Program-made: the position numbers and the translations under genes
Notes under the pieces: model-generated
The model's database searches: none
The model's input: the letters and a program-made list of their open reading frames with translations, nothing else
Told to the model about the DNA's origin: nothing
In this document: piece after piece, positions 12,109-25,600 of the stretch
How the letters are laid out: every line of letters begins with the position of its first letter
Position numbering within the stretch: the stretch's first letter is position 1
NCBI GenBank assembly: GCA_003956705.1
Contig: QZCP01000667.1
Coordinates: 530,102 to 594,101 of the forward strand
DNA: 64,000 bases
DNA from: Brevipalpus yothersi
Taxonomy: Eukaryota; Arthropoda; Arachnida; Trombidiformes; Tenuipalpidae
Reading direction: 5' to 3'

Positions 12109-14205
12109 TCAAGAATGATTAAGTTTATAAATTTCACGTACAATAAATAGAGCAGTATCTTCTGATTGCCAGTAACAAGCGTGAGCGGCAAGGGCGAAAA
12201 TATATTCATTTAAAATTTCTATTGGCTTCTCCTGGAGAACAAAATCAATTCGTCCACCATTATTCATTAGAGATATGAATTTGTGGCCACTTGATTCGGA
12301 TTGTCCACTTGCTTGCCGGGATGGACTGATTTCCATGGTGTCAATGGTACCGGTATAGTGGTGGCGATCTTCATCACCAGGATGATCTAGTCCATCTTCT
12401 TCCGATAGATTACCCTGAGATGAATGGGTTGGTGATGATGATGATGATTGGTGTATTTGTCTCATAGCGTATATTGAATCCCAAAATGGTCTGATTGATT
12501 CGACAATTTTCTCTTTCAAACCGTATGTCATTCGCTCCAGATTATCACGTATTTGTAGATGTATACGCTTACGGCCTTTGTGGTGTGGAATTTGGACGGG
12601 TGGCTTATCGGCTAGTGATGGATCGAAAAGTGGCTCAAAACGATAGGCAATAGGATCGTAGGGATGAAAAATATTATACATATGATCACAAGTGGGTAAT
12701 TTAAAATTTTTTGGAAGTGATTCAACACCTCGAACAGTCAGGAAGACAGGTATTGGTGAGCCAATTGCAAAAAGTGCAAGAGGTTTGAAATTGAGTTTAG
12801 GATATTTCAGTATGGAACCAGTCGTGTGAGAAGTTCCAAGCTCATCTGTTTGAGAATGTGATCTAGAGGAGGAAGGAGACTCAGTGAAATTGAGATTTTT
12901 GGCTTCCAAATCAGAAAGGAAACTTAAAAATTTGGTCTTTGTTTCGATTGGAAAATCGAGTTTAAGGGAAAGTTGATCAAATATGTTCATAAAATCATCC
13001 ATTCCAATGGGCACAGATCTAAACTTATCCATCAAATTGTGAAGGCCCAATTCTTGAAGAAATTTTTCAACACTCTCTGATGGACTATGATGAATTGGAA
13101 TACGTCCATTATCTTGATGACTCAAAATATCGTACAGTATGAGAGATCCTAGACTGTGACCCATTAGAGAAACGGTGCCAGAGAAATGTGAATTTCGTAC
13201 CATAAATAGTTGAAAAATGCGGAGAATTTCAGAGGCTACAGTTCTCATGATATGTTGATGATAAACTGGGCTTGTGTACAATAGTGCATCCATGATTGTA
13301 TCATTACTGAAACCTCGCAATTTAGGAATACTTTTAAGTGTTATATGACTCAAGCGTTCATCAATACCATGAGAACCACCATGTAGGGCAGAATGCCAAG
13401 ATACGGGTAGTAATTCAATTCGACCATCCCTCTGTTCATCAGGATTGCTATTTTGTTGTTGAATTTTGATTGCATTATTAACATGAATACGAAAATCATC
13501 AACCACCTGGATAAGACTACGAAATCGAAAATCACAAAATTCACCGATACCATGAACAACAAATAAAAGATGATCTGGATGGGTTGATTCACCTTCCTCC
13601 TCATAATCAATGTCTACTATACCACGAGACACATCACCACCTCTCGAACGATCATTGTCAATGTTGGAATAATCATCGGGAAATGTTGAATAATCGGTAT
13701 AATATTTGAGTATATTTGGATTGTGAAAAATGACCACATCTTGTGAATTGGGTAGCTCAACATGATGATCCCACACATCTTGCATACAACATTGTTGATA
13801 TCGACTTTCGAGGATATTGGCAATCTCCTCATCAAATGGTAAATTTGAAACTTGTCCCTGATTTCGACGATAACACCATGTTCCTCGAAGAACTGATGAA
13901 TCTTCTTCATCCCAATAGATTGCTTTTCGTAATCGCTTATTCACAAACACATCATATCGGCCACCATCTGTAGGTACAACAGCATCTGATGGATCATTAT
14001 CATAACACTTGTTACTTTGATCAAAAGTGTTACCATCAGATTGATGTCGATTCTGGTTACACACAGAATTGTGGTGCTGATGTTTGATACTGTTTTGATA
14101 AGATTTTTCTATTCTACTAGAATCATGATGACTAAAAGGTTTCCAATATGTTTCACCATGAGCACGATAGAACCAATGTGTCACCGGATCTGGTATAGTT
14201 GACAT
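12109..14205 (-). CDS. DDHD2: WWE-SAM-DDHD intracellular phospholipase A1
   Basis: This intronless frame encodes 698 residues. The N-terminus has a WWE-like segment (THWFYRAHGETYWKPF, about residues 9-24, and the KAIYWDEEDSSVLRGTW stretch near 94-110). VVHGIGEF (216-223) precedes the lipase nucleophile elbow GHSLGS (349-354), with Ser351 as the expected nucleophile. A SAM domain (about 378-435: VEKFLQELGLHNLMDKF ... DLEA) follows. The DDHD domain spans about 470-690 and contains the conserved NIFHPYDPIAYRFEPL, which carries metal/catalytic-type Asp and His residues. This order is that of DDHD2 and SEC23IP. No long Pro-rich Sec23-binding region is seen, which favours DDHD2; arthropods often have a single member (PAPLA1). 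The family hydrolyses phospholipids or triglycerides at Golgi/ER membranes. The ATG at 14205 begins the WWE segment. Confidence 0.9.
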   Translation of the reverse strand: MSTIPDPVTHWFYRAHGETYWKPFSHHDSSRIEKSYQNSIKHQHHNSVCNQNRHQSDGNTFDQSNKCYDNDPSDAVVPTDGGRYDVFVNKRLRKAIYWDEEDSSVLRGTWCYRRNQGQVSNLPFDEEIANILESRYQQCCMQDVWDHHVELPNSQDVVIFHNPNILKYYTDYSTFPDDYSNIDNDRSRGGDVSRGIVDIDYEEEGESTHPDHLLFVVHGIGEFCDFRFRSLIQVVDDFRIHVNNAIKIQQQNSNPDEQRDGRIELLPVSWHSALHGGSHGIDERLSHITLKSIPKLRGFSNDTIMDALLYTSPVYHQHIMRTVASEILRIFQLFMVRNSHFSGTVSLMGHSLGSLILYDILSHQDNGRIPIHHSPSESVEKFLQELGLHNLMDKFRSVPIGMDDFMNIFDQLSLKLDFPIETKTKFLSFLSDLEAKNLNFTESPSSSRSHSQTDELGTSHTTGSILKYPKLNFKPLALFAIGSPIPVFLTVRGVESLPKNFKLPTCDHMYNIFHPYDPIAYRFEPLFDPSLADKPPVQIPHHKGRKRIHLQIRDNLERMTYGLKEKIVESIRPFWDSIYAMRQIHQSSSSSPTHSSQGNLSEEDGLDHPGDEDRHHYTGTIDTMEISPSRQASGQSESSGHKFISLMNNGGRIDFVLQEKPIEILNEYIFALAAHACYWQSEDTALFIVREIYKLNHS

Positions 14206-15684
14206 GGAAAGAGATGGAAAAGAAAAGGTTCGACGAAACTTTGAACAGAAAAGTATTCACACAATCAAAAGTGATGATTTGGTTGCATTCTGTGTCTCTC
14301 TTTTATACAAATTCAGTTGATGATTCTATGGTATAAACCTGTTCAATTATTTTAAATGATCATTAACGTCACCATTTGATTTTATAAAATAAAAATTTTA
14401 CTTCACGGTCAAATGGTTAGATCAGGTTTATCTTGTTGCTGATCGATTGCCACACGAGTTCAATAGACACATGTTGAATTTTTGTATTTCCTCATAAAAA
14501 ATCGACTAGAACATGATATTTGTTTCACCAACCGAACAGAGGAATACTTTCCAAAGGAATACTTGCCAAGGATACTGGAAAATCAGGATTCACAAGAGAA
14601 GCATTCTGTTTAGATGGCGCTGGTAAATATTGATACATTTTGATAGTTTTTAATTATTATTTTTTTTTCCGGTTGAGAAAAAATTTTCCGGTTCAATTTT
14701 TGAATGTAAATACATCTGAGATAATCATCTAAACAACAATAACACATTTCGGATGCTGAATAGTTATCACAAAGATTACCAGGATACCAATTTTATCCAT
14801 TAATCTGGGAGAGTTTCCTTCCTAAAACTGCATAGAAATCAATGCTGAAGCTTAGTTAAAATACCATCTAATTCGAGATAATTTTTACATGATAATAGAA
14901 TCAACGCTGAATCATTTACTCCCAAACTTGTTGAGATGAATTTTTCAGAGAGAAGAAAAATCCGTCAAAGCGAGTCATAATTGTATCAAAAGTTCTAACA
15001 AGAGCTCTCCTTCTCCAATCGAATCATCTCATGTTTGTTCAAACCTTATCAGATGGATTCTCATGCTCGATTATATCATTAACTCGATCTAAACTTCTCA
15101 AAATTGAACTTTGGTTGAACAAACAATCAAGAATCAGACCATCAATGTCAACTCTAGTTGACTCACCCTCACATTCCACTCTAAAATATCGAAAATTAAA
15201 CTTCGTTAGTCAAACTTTTTCACATCCTTTCATCATATCACATTCTACCACACAAGATGACACCACATAAGCAGCCTAGAGGTCGCTTGAGTATCCAAAA
15301 GTAGGCGCATGCCCAGATCACAAAAGATATTCAATTGAGCACAGTATTGAGACATGTTAAAACGGCCATCTTGTTACTACACAGTGAAACGCTTGGGCCT
15401 GAATAGTGTATATTGCAGTATAATGTGAATGGTGAAAACAATGGATAAAAGATGTGTTTTTTGTAAGGCCCCAAAAGATTGTGTATTAATATTATTACAA
15501 TTAATGGTGATTTGAGAAAATGTGGGATATATATTGGATAATATGAGAATGGTGAATAATTTGTGAAGCTGAAAAATTTTTTGTGTATTATAATATTATA
15601 TATATATATCCAAAGATGTGGCTCAAATGATATTGAATATGTTGAGTGTTGTTCACCTATTACTTTATCCCTTTAATATTGAAG
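14206..15684. other. Divergent promoter region between phospholipase and spen
   Basis: This 1.5-kb non-coding stretch lies between divergently transcribed genes. It is AT-rich and contains a CTCF-core-like AGATGGCGCT (14612-14621), a YY1-like element (about 15363-15373) and an AT tract near 15590-15610. No coding exon is recognised, although non-coding 5' exons of spen could lie here. Confidence 0.6.
14612..14621 (+). promoter_or_regulatory. CTCF-core-like AGATGGCGCT
   Basis: The ten bases match every position of the 3' half of the CTCF consensus (AGRKGGCRSY). The CC-rich 5' half is absent. The site sits about 400 bases upstream of the phospholipase start, in the divergent interval. Alternative readings are a YY1-type ATGGC site or chance. 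Confidence 0.3.
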
Positions 15685-16608
15685 ATGGTGCGTGAAACAA
15701 GGCATCTTTTGATTGGCAATTTGTCGGATAATATCACGGAGGAAAGAATCTGGGATCATTTTAAGCGTTTTGGAAAAGTACAAAATGTGAAAATATTAAG
15801 CCGTAAGAGTGATTGTGTGTCAGCCATTGTGTCTTTTATCGACATAATATCAGCCTCAAAGGCATACAATTCGGATAACAAATTAAGTGATAGAAATTTA
15901 AGGACGGATTACTATGAGCCACCAGCATTAATCAAGAATAGAGCAATATCTGGCTCTGAGTGTATTGAAGATGATCGACCTTCGGCCGTATGTGTCCGTA
16001 ATCTACCAGTTCGTTCTACAGGTGAGCTATGAAAGACAATCAAAATCTACGTTTGATTATATATGTACATACCCATCAGAATCATCATCCATCCATCCAA
16101 TCACACACACACACACAGTTGATGTTTAATTATCAATCTCTCTCCTTTTGTGAATCTTCTATCAGTCGTTTTTCTGAGCATTTGGATTGTAATGTGTATA
16201 TGTGTGTGTGTGTGTGTGTAAAAAAGCAACCAGCTAGCTATCTGCTTGCTTACTTGCTTGATGGCTGCTTTTGCTGGTTAGAGTAGTTGTTTGAAGTGTT
16301 TGAAGCAGCCAACCAAACTTCATTCACTTCCCGTTTTTGAAGCCAGTTCACAAGCTCTTTTCCCAAAGTCACCAAGCTTGCAAGTTTTTTGATTCAACTT
16401 GTTTTCAGAAAAATTCTAAAAGCTTGCGTTGGATGATGCATTTTGATTACTTTTTCGGATACCTTTCTCTCTCTTTCTTTCTTTCTTTATTTCTCTCTAC
16501 CCTATTATATTCATACTCCTCCGGCAATTCATCTAACAGCCATCTAACTATCTATGTTATTTTTCTTCTTTTTCCTCCCTCTTTTCTCTCTTTCTCTCTA
16601 TCTATCTT

Positions 16609-16671
<63 letters not shown>

Positions 16672-19600
16672 CTCTATTTGTTATCTCTACTGTCTTTCTC
16701 ATTGCCTGCTGTTATTGCTGTCTTTCCTTATCGGACAAACAGATACCAGTATCAAGGACGGATTGTTCCACGAATACAAGAAACACGGAAAAGTCACTAT
16801 GATAAAGGTTACAGGCCAAGGCACTGATCGATTTGCTGTTGTGTGTTTCAAAAAAGCTGAAGATGTCGAAAAAGCGTTGGAAGTTTACAAAGTAAATATC
16901 CTTTCTCAAATCTTCTCTATACCCCCTCTCTATGTCTCTTTCTCTATGCTTCTCAGATCTCATTTCTTCAGTGTAGACATTACTTTAAATTCATGTCGTC
17001 ATCAGAACAGATAGACTGGATCGAATCCACTTCTTATCCCATCATCTTTCAATCCATTCTTGAGTCATAATTTAATCGGATGCTAAATGATGTGTGTGTT
17101 TGTGAATGCTTGTGAGAGTGTATGTATATTGCTTTCGCGCAGAATGGTCAATAAACAACTTCCAAGATCTAGAACGCATCAAATTTATGCTCAAGAATGA
17201 GAGTAGGGAAACACTTTTAGTCAACCTATCTTTCTTTCTCTCTATCTCTCTTTCCTTCTCTTTCCCTCTCCAGTCACTCACTGTATAGATGATTGAAATT
17301 TTACCTGAGCCTATTTGGGATCCTTTTTCCTGACCCTTTATCCATCAGTTATGAGATCCTTTTCACATTGAATGACCCTTCTATGCCTTTTCTTCTTCTT
17401 TTTCTTTTTCTTTTTTTATTCTCCATTTCATATTCCATCTAATTGCTTGTCCTTTTCTCTTGTGATCGTAGAATAAATTATTTTTTGGAACTAAAATTGA
17501 GGTCACACCACATGAGGGTATTGATGTTGAAGACAACGATTCTAGGCCGTTGGAAGCCGAATTGGATGAGTATCATCCTAAAGCAACACGGACCTTGTTT
17601 GTTGGCAATCTTGAAAAAGATATAACTCTCAGTGAACTCCGATCTCATTTTGAGCAATTTGGGGATATAATCGTAAGTGTTGTTGTTTTTCATCTTTTTT
17701 CTCTTTCTCTCTCTCTCACTCTCTTACAAGCTCCCTAGAAAAACTGCCTATGTCGTCTGCTCAACTGATTTGGCTTGAGAGGCCTCTGGCAAGCTAACTA
17801 TTTCTCCTTCCACTACACTTATGTATTTCTCTCTTTTTCTCTCTCTTTCTCTTGCTATCTCCCTCGTTACTATACTCATACTGATGTTTTTTAGATGATC
17901 ATTTTTCTTCTACTCTGGAATTTCATTTTTTCTCTAAAAAACATTCCTTCTTGAATCTAATTTTTACTCAGGAAATCGATATCAAGAAGCAAGGAAATAA
18001 TTCAACATATGCTTTCATCCAATATTCCGATATCTCGAGTGTTGTTAGAGCAATGAGAAAATTGGATGGTGAAAAGCTCGGTTCCAACAGGATAAAACTC
18101 GGTTTTGGTAAGAGTATGCCAACCGATTGTGTTTGGCTTCACGGAATACCAGAATCAATGAGTGAGAAGTGTTTGAACAGGCATTGTTCGCGATTTGGTC
18201 CTGTCAAAGAGTTGTTCATTGACCATAAACGAGGTAAAGGTCTTGTGTTTTATGATAATGTGGAAAGTGCCCAAATTGCTGTGACAGATTTGAAAGGTCG
18301 CTTGTTAAGTGGTCGTAAGATTCAAGTTGATTTTGCTTCTCGTGATTGTCAGAATTTGTTTTTTGAAAAGCCTAAATCTTCTGGTCAGCAAATATCCTCC
18401 AATAATAGTGATAAGTCCTGGGAAAGGCGTCCTAGCAGTAATGCTTTGGGCAATTCCTGGGCTCATTGTCCTTTGTCCCATTGTCCATTAACCAATAGTC
18501 GTGAATCTCGAAAATCACTTTCCACCCAACCGGATATTTTGAGTGATGTTTTTTGTGCTACCAAGCGTTCTTCATCAACGTCGAACATCGATTTGCAACT
18601 TCTTGAAAAGAAGCAAGTTGATCTTATCCATCTTATCGAGCAACTAGGCTCTTCATCAGCCATCACAACAGCCGTCGCGACCTCTTCAACGGCCAAACAA
18701 CAGTCCACCAACATCACAAATGATAGTGCCTCAGAATCTTTGTTGTCTACATCCTCCATCTCAGGGGCCATTCTGGGCACCCCTTCACTGGATAATTCAT
18801 TGGATAATCCAAGTAAAGTGCGTAAGCATTGTGGAAGTGTTAAATCTAGGTTCAGTTTCCATAATTCGAAAGAAATAAGTGCAATACCTTTGAAAACGGT
18901 TGATGCTACATCTTCACTGATAAATTGCAACCTGATCGACCCTCGTCGCCATTCTTCCTCATCCTCAAATGAAGTGTGTTCATCTTCAAATCCATCCCAT
19001 CATCTTAACCTCCACAACCATCACCATCACAACAACAGTTCACCTGTTCATACTCCTCTCTCATCCTCTTCTTCTTCCGAATGTATCATGCGTGATCGCT
19101 CTTCAGTCGGAATATTAGATGATACAGCAGCCACCGTCAGAGAGCTACTTTCACCAATTCATCACTCCAGTGGAAAAAGATTGGAGCGATCTGACGCTTG
19201 TGAGATAAGCATTGATGGCAACATGCTGAGCCGTGTATCTTCCTCGGATATAATCGCAACATCAGTAATCAATGACATGAATAGTGTAAATATTCTCACA
19301 AGTAATCAAGATGTCCACAGCACAAGCCAAAGATCAGAGGAACACAATTCCAATGAAGTCTCCTCATCCAGTGATAAAGTGGCTGGTAACAGCCTGAGTG
19401 TGGATTCATCACCACACTCATTTTCTGCGGTTCCTTGTAGCGGAGTGCCTAGTCCACTTTCACTGCCGCTACCAGAATTCGCCGCATCACTTTTGCTAGC
19501 TGCCAGGGCTTCATCTTCATCATCATCATCATCATCTCACATCGCATCCAATCCTTCCTTTTCCACTGGATCAGTTTCCAATGTAACTAGTGCTGGTCAC

Positions 19601-22600
19601 GGGTTCTCGGTTAATAGCTCAAATTCATCATCCTCTATACCATCCCATTGTCAACATCCAGTAGCGACATCACTTTACTCATCTTCATCTTCATCATCCT
19701 CTCCCTCTTCTCATCATCACACAAGCCAGCATCATCCATACACACACCAACACTCTTCTTCTCCTACACCTCCTTCCCAAACCTCATCCGAAGAGCAACT
19801 ATCTCAAGTGCCTCATAGTTCACCGAGAGGTTACTCAATTATGAGCCCTTTGAGTAATCTATCTCCTAGCATCGTTCAAGTGCCAAAAAGACTTCGGGCT
19901 AAGAGTACCGATTCCAAGATGGAAGTAACCACTAGTGAGATGCTAAATAATCAGAGTGATATCAAGTCAACCAATAGTACAAAGCTACAATTACAAAGCA
20001 AGGACATTCATGTAGATAATGATGTTGCCGATACACGGGCACATTCACCAGGCGTAATTTCTCCCACCAAATACATTCAGGATCGTATTAAGGCTCTCGA
20101 TGAACGATACATACCCTGGTCCAGGTCAACAGTGAATGCAAACCCAGTGACAACACCTACCACAAACGCTGTGCATTCTGATAATAGTAGTAGCAGTAGT
20201 AAATCTCGTGATGCCCAGATTCCCTCATTGGATAATTTTTCTTCCATTCCCTCCGGTTCAACATCAACTCCTACCGTTGATTATAGTAAATACAATATAA
20301 AGAAGAAAAGTCAGGTACACCCTTTGTCCTCAGCCAATTCTCAGCGTTCTGAGCCGTCTGATATAGTGAGATCGTTGCTCTCCAAGTCGAGTATTTTTGA
20401 TCAAGATTCGAAGCGTTTAGAGCACATCAATGAAAAGTATGAGCCCAAAGATATTCCTACCGAGAATATATCACCTCAAATTAAGCCTACTTTTCGTACA
20501 AAAGCTGCTGCAAAGGAGTTTTCTAGTCCAATTGTTGAAGATAAAATGAACACAAGTGTTTCACTTGCGGTTGCGTCTTCTTCCACGATTCTCAGTTGTG
20601 AAGAAAAATCTTCATCTACCTCAATTTCTTCTCTATCCTACCATCACGGCCAGCAACCCATTCGTAAGCTCTCGGAGCCATCCAAATTGGGCTTGGGTTT
20701 GAGTGCAGTGAAGAAGGAGTCAACACCATTTACGCCGAAACAGAATGATACCTCCAGCAGCAGCAGCATTAAGATGCATGATAAGTCCGCCGTCAAACTT
20801 GGTGGCCTTGATAAAGTCAAGCTAAAACAGCCTCAGACGCAAACTCAAACGCAATCGCATTCGCAGAACCAACCTCAATCACAGCAATTAGGGCATCATG
20901 AAGCCATGATGGGAAAGAAGTTTGCTGAACAGGGAAAGGATAAACCGAAAGAGAAGAGTAGAGAGCTGAAAGATGATAAAATCAAGAGTTCAAGTATTGT
21001 CTCTGTCGGCAGCTCATCATCATCATCGACAAATATGATCGGAGGTGTTAAGGATAAAGCCAAAGGCGAAGAGAGAAGTAAATCTTTTGATCGAGAAAGA
21101 AGAGAAGAAGATCGTGAGCTTGATGATAAAGCTGAAGAGAAAACTCTAAATCGACAGAAATCAGAGCAGAAAAAATCAGTTGATGGGGGTAATAGTAGTG
21201 GTTCAATCAACAGTGGTGGTAATAGAACGTTTAATGAGAAGGCCAAAAGTAGTTGTTTCGATCTGAATAAAATCAGTAAGGAGGAGAAGAAACTACGGAA
21301 GAAGGAGAATAAAATCGCTAAAGGCCTAGATAGAATCGGTAAGGATAAAGAGAAGCTCAAAATGAAGCACTTGGGCCTTCATCATGATATGAAGATGGAG
21401 AGAAAAGGTGAACACAACAAAGACCGGTTGAAGAGCAAGATGATGAAAAAAGAGAAAGATGAGAAAAAGGAGAAGGAGAAGGAGAAGGATAAAGACAAAG
21501 AAAAGGATCGTGAAAAGATGAGAAATAATAAAGATTGTTCCAAAGAAAAGTTTAAGAGCAAAGAAAAGGATCGTGAAAAGGACCGAGAAAAGGATCAAGG
21601 AGAACTGATCACTGATAAGTTTGATGAGAAAACTTTGGCTCGCTACAGGTCAGAGATGAAAAAATTGGGTATTACTGATGAAGGGCCAATCTATTTTTCC
21701 ATGTATGACAAAGTGAAGGCTCGCTCAAGTCACAATCAGAGTCTGAAAGAAGCCAAAGACCTATGTGTCATGAAACAAAAATTTAATCAACTTAAACAAA
21801 GCCGAGTGAAAAAAGAAGATCGGGGCTCTCATAACTCTGATGACGAATCAGATTCATCGGACTCTGATGATGACGATGGCAACACCTCTTCTCACAGCGG
21901 TCGCATGAAGAACAGGCCCAGTATATCGAGCAAAAAGCGGAAATTAGTAATCGATAGCTCTTCTTCTTCCTCTAATGATGAAGATGATGAGGATGGTGAA
22001 CGAGAAAAACGCCCTAAACCTTCTCTAACATCCGCCAGTAAAAAGAATAAGCGAGTAGTTCCACCCAAATTGAGTGATTCCGATGGTGAATCGAACTCTG
22101 ACTTTGCTGTCTTCTGTTCTCCTGGAAAGAATAATGTTATGAAAAAATCTCGAGATCCAATCTATTCGAGTAGTGACGAAGCAAGCGCTGTGTTATCATC
22201 GCCAAAACATAAGCAAAGCAGTAAGCAAGCAGCAGAAGAGCTGAGCTCTGATGATCTGAAACAAAAGATGATGAAGAAAAAGAGCAAGTCAAACAGTTCT
22301 TTCAATCACTCTTATGATGAAAAGAAGAAAGATCTTTCCAGCCAATCATCTGAAGAGAGAAACATCAGTTCGGGAATTCATCGATTAGCTTCTAGTGGGC
22401 CGAATGCCACCAAGCCTGTTGCAATGAAGAAGGAAAAATCTTCTTCTTCTTCTGCACATCATTCCAGTTTTGATGAGTTGGTGGCTTCAAGCAACCTGCG
22501 AGTCAAAGAAGGGGTCAAAAAAGATGATGATCATCATCCAACTTCCTCAGCTTCTGTTAAGCACAAACTGAAATCTATTCACAGGCTGGACGATAGTTCT

Positions 22601-25600
22601 GAGGAAGAAGTGCGAAAGAAGAAATTAGTGAAGAAGAAGAAGAAGAAGGATGAGAAGAGAAAGTTTTCCAGTTTCTCTTCGGAGGAGAAAAACAACATCA
22701 CTGATGGTGGGGATCACAATCCTGTTTCCACTTCTTCTTCTTCTTTCTCCTCTTCCAAAATTTCTCTGTCGAGGGAAGAGAAACCAGTTCTTGCAAACAA
22801 GCCGAGTGACAACTCTCATGCGGTTGAAAAAGCTCATGTTAAGAAAGAGTTGAAGAGCGATTTCGATGATGACGTTGCCCCTCTAAGTTCACCCAAACAT
22901 CGGGCTAAGGTCATGTATAAACGGGAAGAAATAAGTTCCGATGAGGATCTCAAGCACAAATTACCCAAAAAGAAGAAGAAGAAGGATAAATCTTCTTCTT
23001 CCATTTCTTTGAATCATTCATCATCTGAAGAGAAGAAGAGAGAATTATTCTTGAGTCAATCATCAGAAGATAAAACAATGGACTCAGCTAGTCATCGTTC
23101 ATCTCTAGGCTATCCATCTACCAATTTTGTCAACAAAAATCTTGCCACTAAGAAAGAGAAATCTGTCGCTGAACGTAGGTTCGATATGCTTACTGCGATC
23201 ACTAATCAGCAATTCAAGGATGGTATGAAGAAAGACGACATCAATTCTCTTACATCATCTTCCAGCTCACCAAAACAGCGTCCTAAGCCTGTGCATAGGC
23301 TGGATGATAGTTCAGGCGAGGAGAAGATGAAAAAACTTGCCAAGAAGAAGAAGAGAGAGGAGAAAGAGAGGAGGAAGCTTTCATCATTTTCTTCTACGGA
23401 TAAGAGTATCAGTGATTCTGGTGACCATCATTCTACATCCTCCGCTTCTACACCCAAGTTAACGACGTCTAAAGAAGAAAGGCTTCATCGTTCTCAAAGA
23501 TCCAGTGAAGATTCTATAAGTTCTATGAAGCTTCATGTGAATCATGTGAAAGAAGAATTGAAAAGTGATGATGATATTGCATCACTTAGCTCACCGAAAC
23601 ATCATTCAAAAACACCTAATAAGCTGAAAGATAGCACTGAAGATGAGATGCATACAGCTCTCAAGAAGGAGAGACTGAAACCTTCCTCTATATTCAACAA
23701 TTCTTCTGAAGAGAATAGTGTCGATGAATCCATCGATCATTCATCGACCAGTAATAGTTCTAGCATCAAAGCTATTCTTTCTAAGGAAGAGAAATTGATA
23801 CGTGAAAGAAGATTCGAAGAAGAAGCGGCTATTGAAACTCAGCGGTTGGAGGAAGAGCTGAAAAGTGATCAAACCTGGAAGCATTTTAAGACCAGTGAAG
23901 GCTTGTTCGATGAAATGATAGTACCTTGTGTGGCCGTTAAGGCTGAAATACCCAACGATAAGGATAAACCTCACCTAGAAAGTGAGCCATGTGATATTTT
24001 TGGTGTTCATCTTATGACTCATGTGAGTGAAGAGCCGAAAGTTTCCTTTTCACAAGATGTGCTTCATGATACCTTCAAGGTTAATGATTCGAAAGAGTGT
24101 GAAATCGATGACCAACGTAAGATTGAGGATGATCTAGCTGTATCTGCTCTATTGCAAGAGATGAATGTTGCCACTCCAGACATGGCTAAAGAGCCAGAGC
24201 CAGAGCCGGAGCCGTATATTAGTCGAATTGGGTCTCATGGCCCAGAGATTGATAGTATTGACTATGATATCAGCAATGATGAGCATCCAATACAAATAGT
24301 TGAAGATTCACATGACGAAGGCTCTATTAAAATTGATATTTCCGAATCATCTTCAATTCGAGAAAGAAAAGCTGGAGAGTCGCTTAAAAGCGATGATTCA
24401 CAAACCAACAATAAAATTCTATCTCCTACATTTGAAGCTCAAGTACCAAGCAGCAACAACAATAAAGAGAGTGGAAAAGCAAGATCTGCAAGTGACTACG
24501 ATAGAAACAGTGCTGAGTTTGAGAATGCTTCTATAAGGAGCAACAATTCGGTAACTTCTTGCCAGCGAACAAAGGGAGAAGAGTTGGTGAACACCAGTCT
24601 CTCCTCTCGAAGTGACACCAGTTCTGCTGCCACGATTGCTTTAACAACGACCACAACCTCTCCTGTTTCTACTCTCAGCGCATCAACTGCAGCATCAACT
24701 TCTACAGTCACAATTTCAAACACCCTCATCCCTACTTCTGGAGGAAAAAACAAGCAGCACGACGAAACAACAGTCTCACTTTCTGTAGTCTCTCTCAAAA
24801 TGGCTCACGATCGCTCCAAAGCGCACAATCATCATCATCACCATCACCATCATCATACTCTCGAAACAGCCAACTTATCTTCCGCAAATACTATTACGAA
24901 CATTACTGCATCATCTTCACCAGTGAGAAACTTATTTTCATCTACTGATTATGATTCAAGTAAAAATGAACCGGAGACTGATGCATGTTTCGATGATGGC
25001 GAAGAAGGCAATGAGAAACTCATCATTGATGAGACTTCTTGTGAAAAAGTGCCCGATGAGTCACCTAGATATCCGCATGAGCCTTGTGAAGCGAATTCAG
25101 TTGAACAGGTCGTCAGCAGATCGATTGAAGAGTATGATAGAGATGAAGAGAAACCAGTTCTTTTTGCTGAGGATTCCAGTGATCCTAGTCGAGAAGATAG
25201 TGTTAAAAAGAATCTTGCATCGCTTGAAGCTGAATCTCTGTTCAGTAATGAAAAACCAGACTCCAGTAGCGTTAGCTCAGAGAAAACTGAAATATTTGAC
25301 GATGATCTACCTCCAATCCCGAGCGATTCAGATACTCGTAAAGATTCATCATCTTCCTCTTCATCTTCCACCACCAATGATGAATCGAGAGAGGATCAAA
25401 TCAATTCAACCAACGATGAAGATTTGAAGCAACTGAAAATCAAATCACCTCAACATTTGAATTCTACCATCGATCGATCCATTGCTATCGGCGAGTCTAC
25501 ATCCACCATCTCTTCTTCCTCTTCATCTGTTATCAGTGCATCCACTGAGTCGCTTAAGCCGACAACAACTATCTCTCCCATCACCAGTGCCATTATTGCA

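Noticed and set aside
24949..25427. Open frames on both strands inside the spen exon (142 and 158 residues)
   Set aside because: They are shadow frames of codon-biased Ser/Glu/Asp-rich spen sequence and have no domain.
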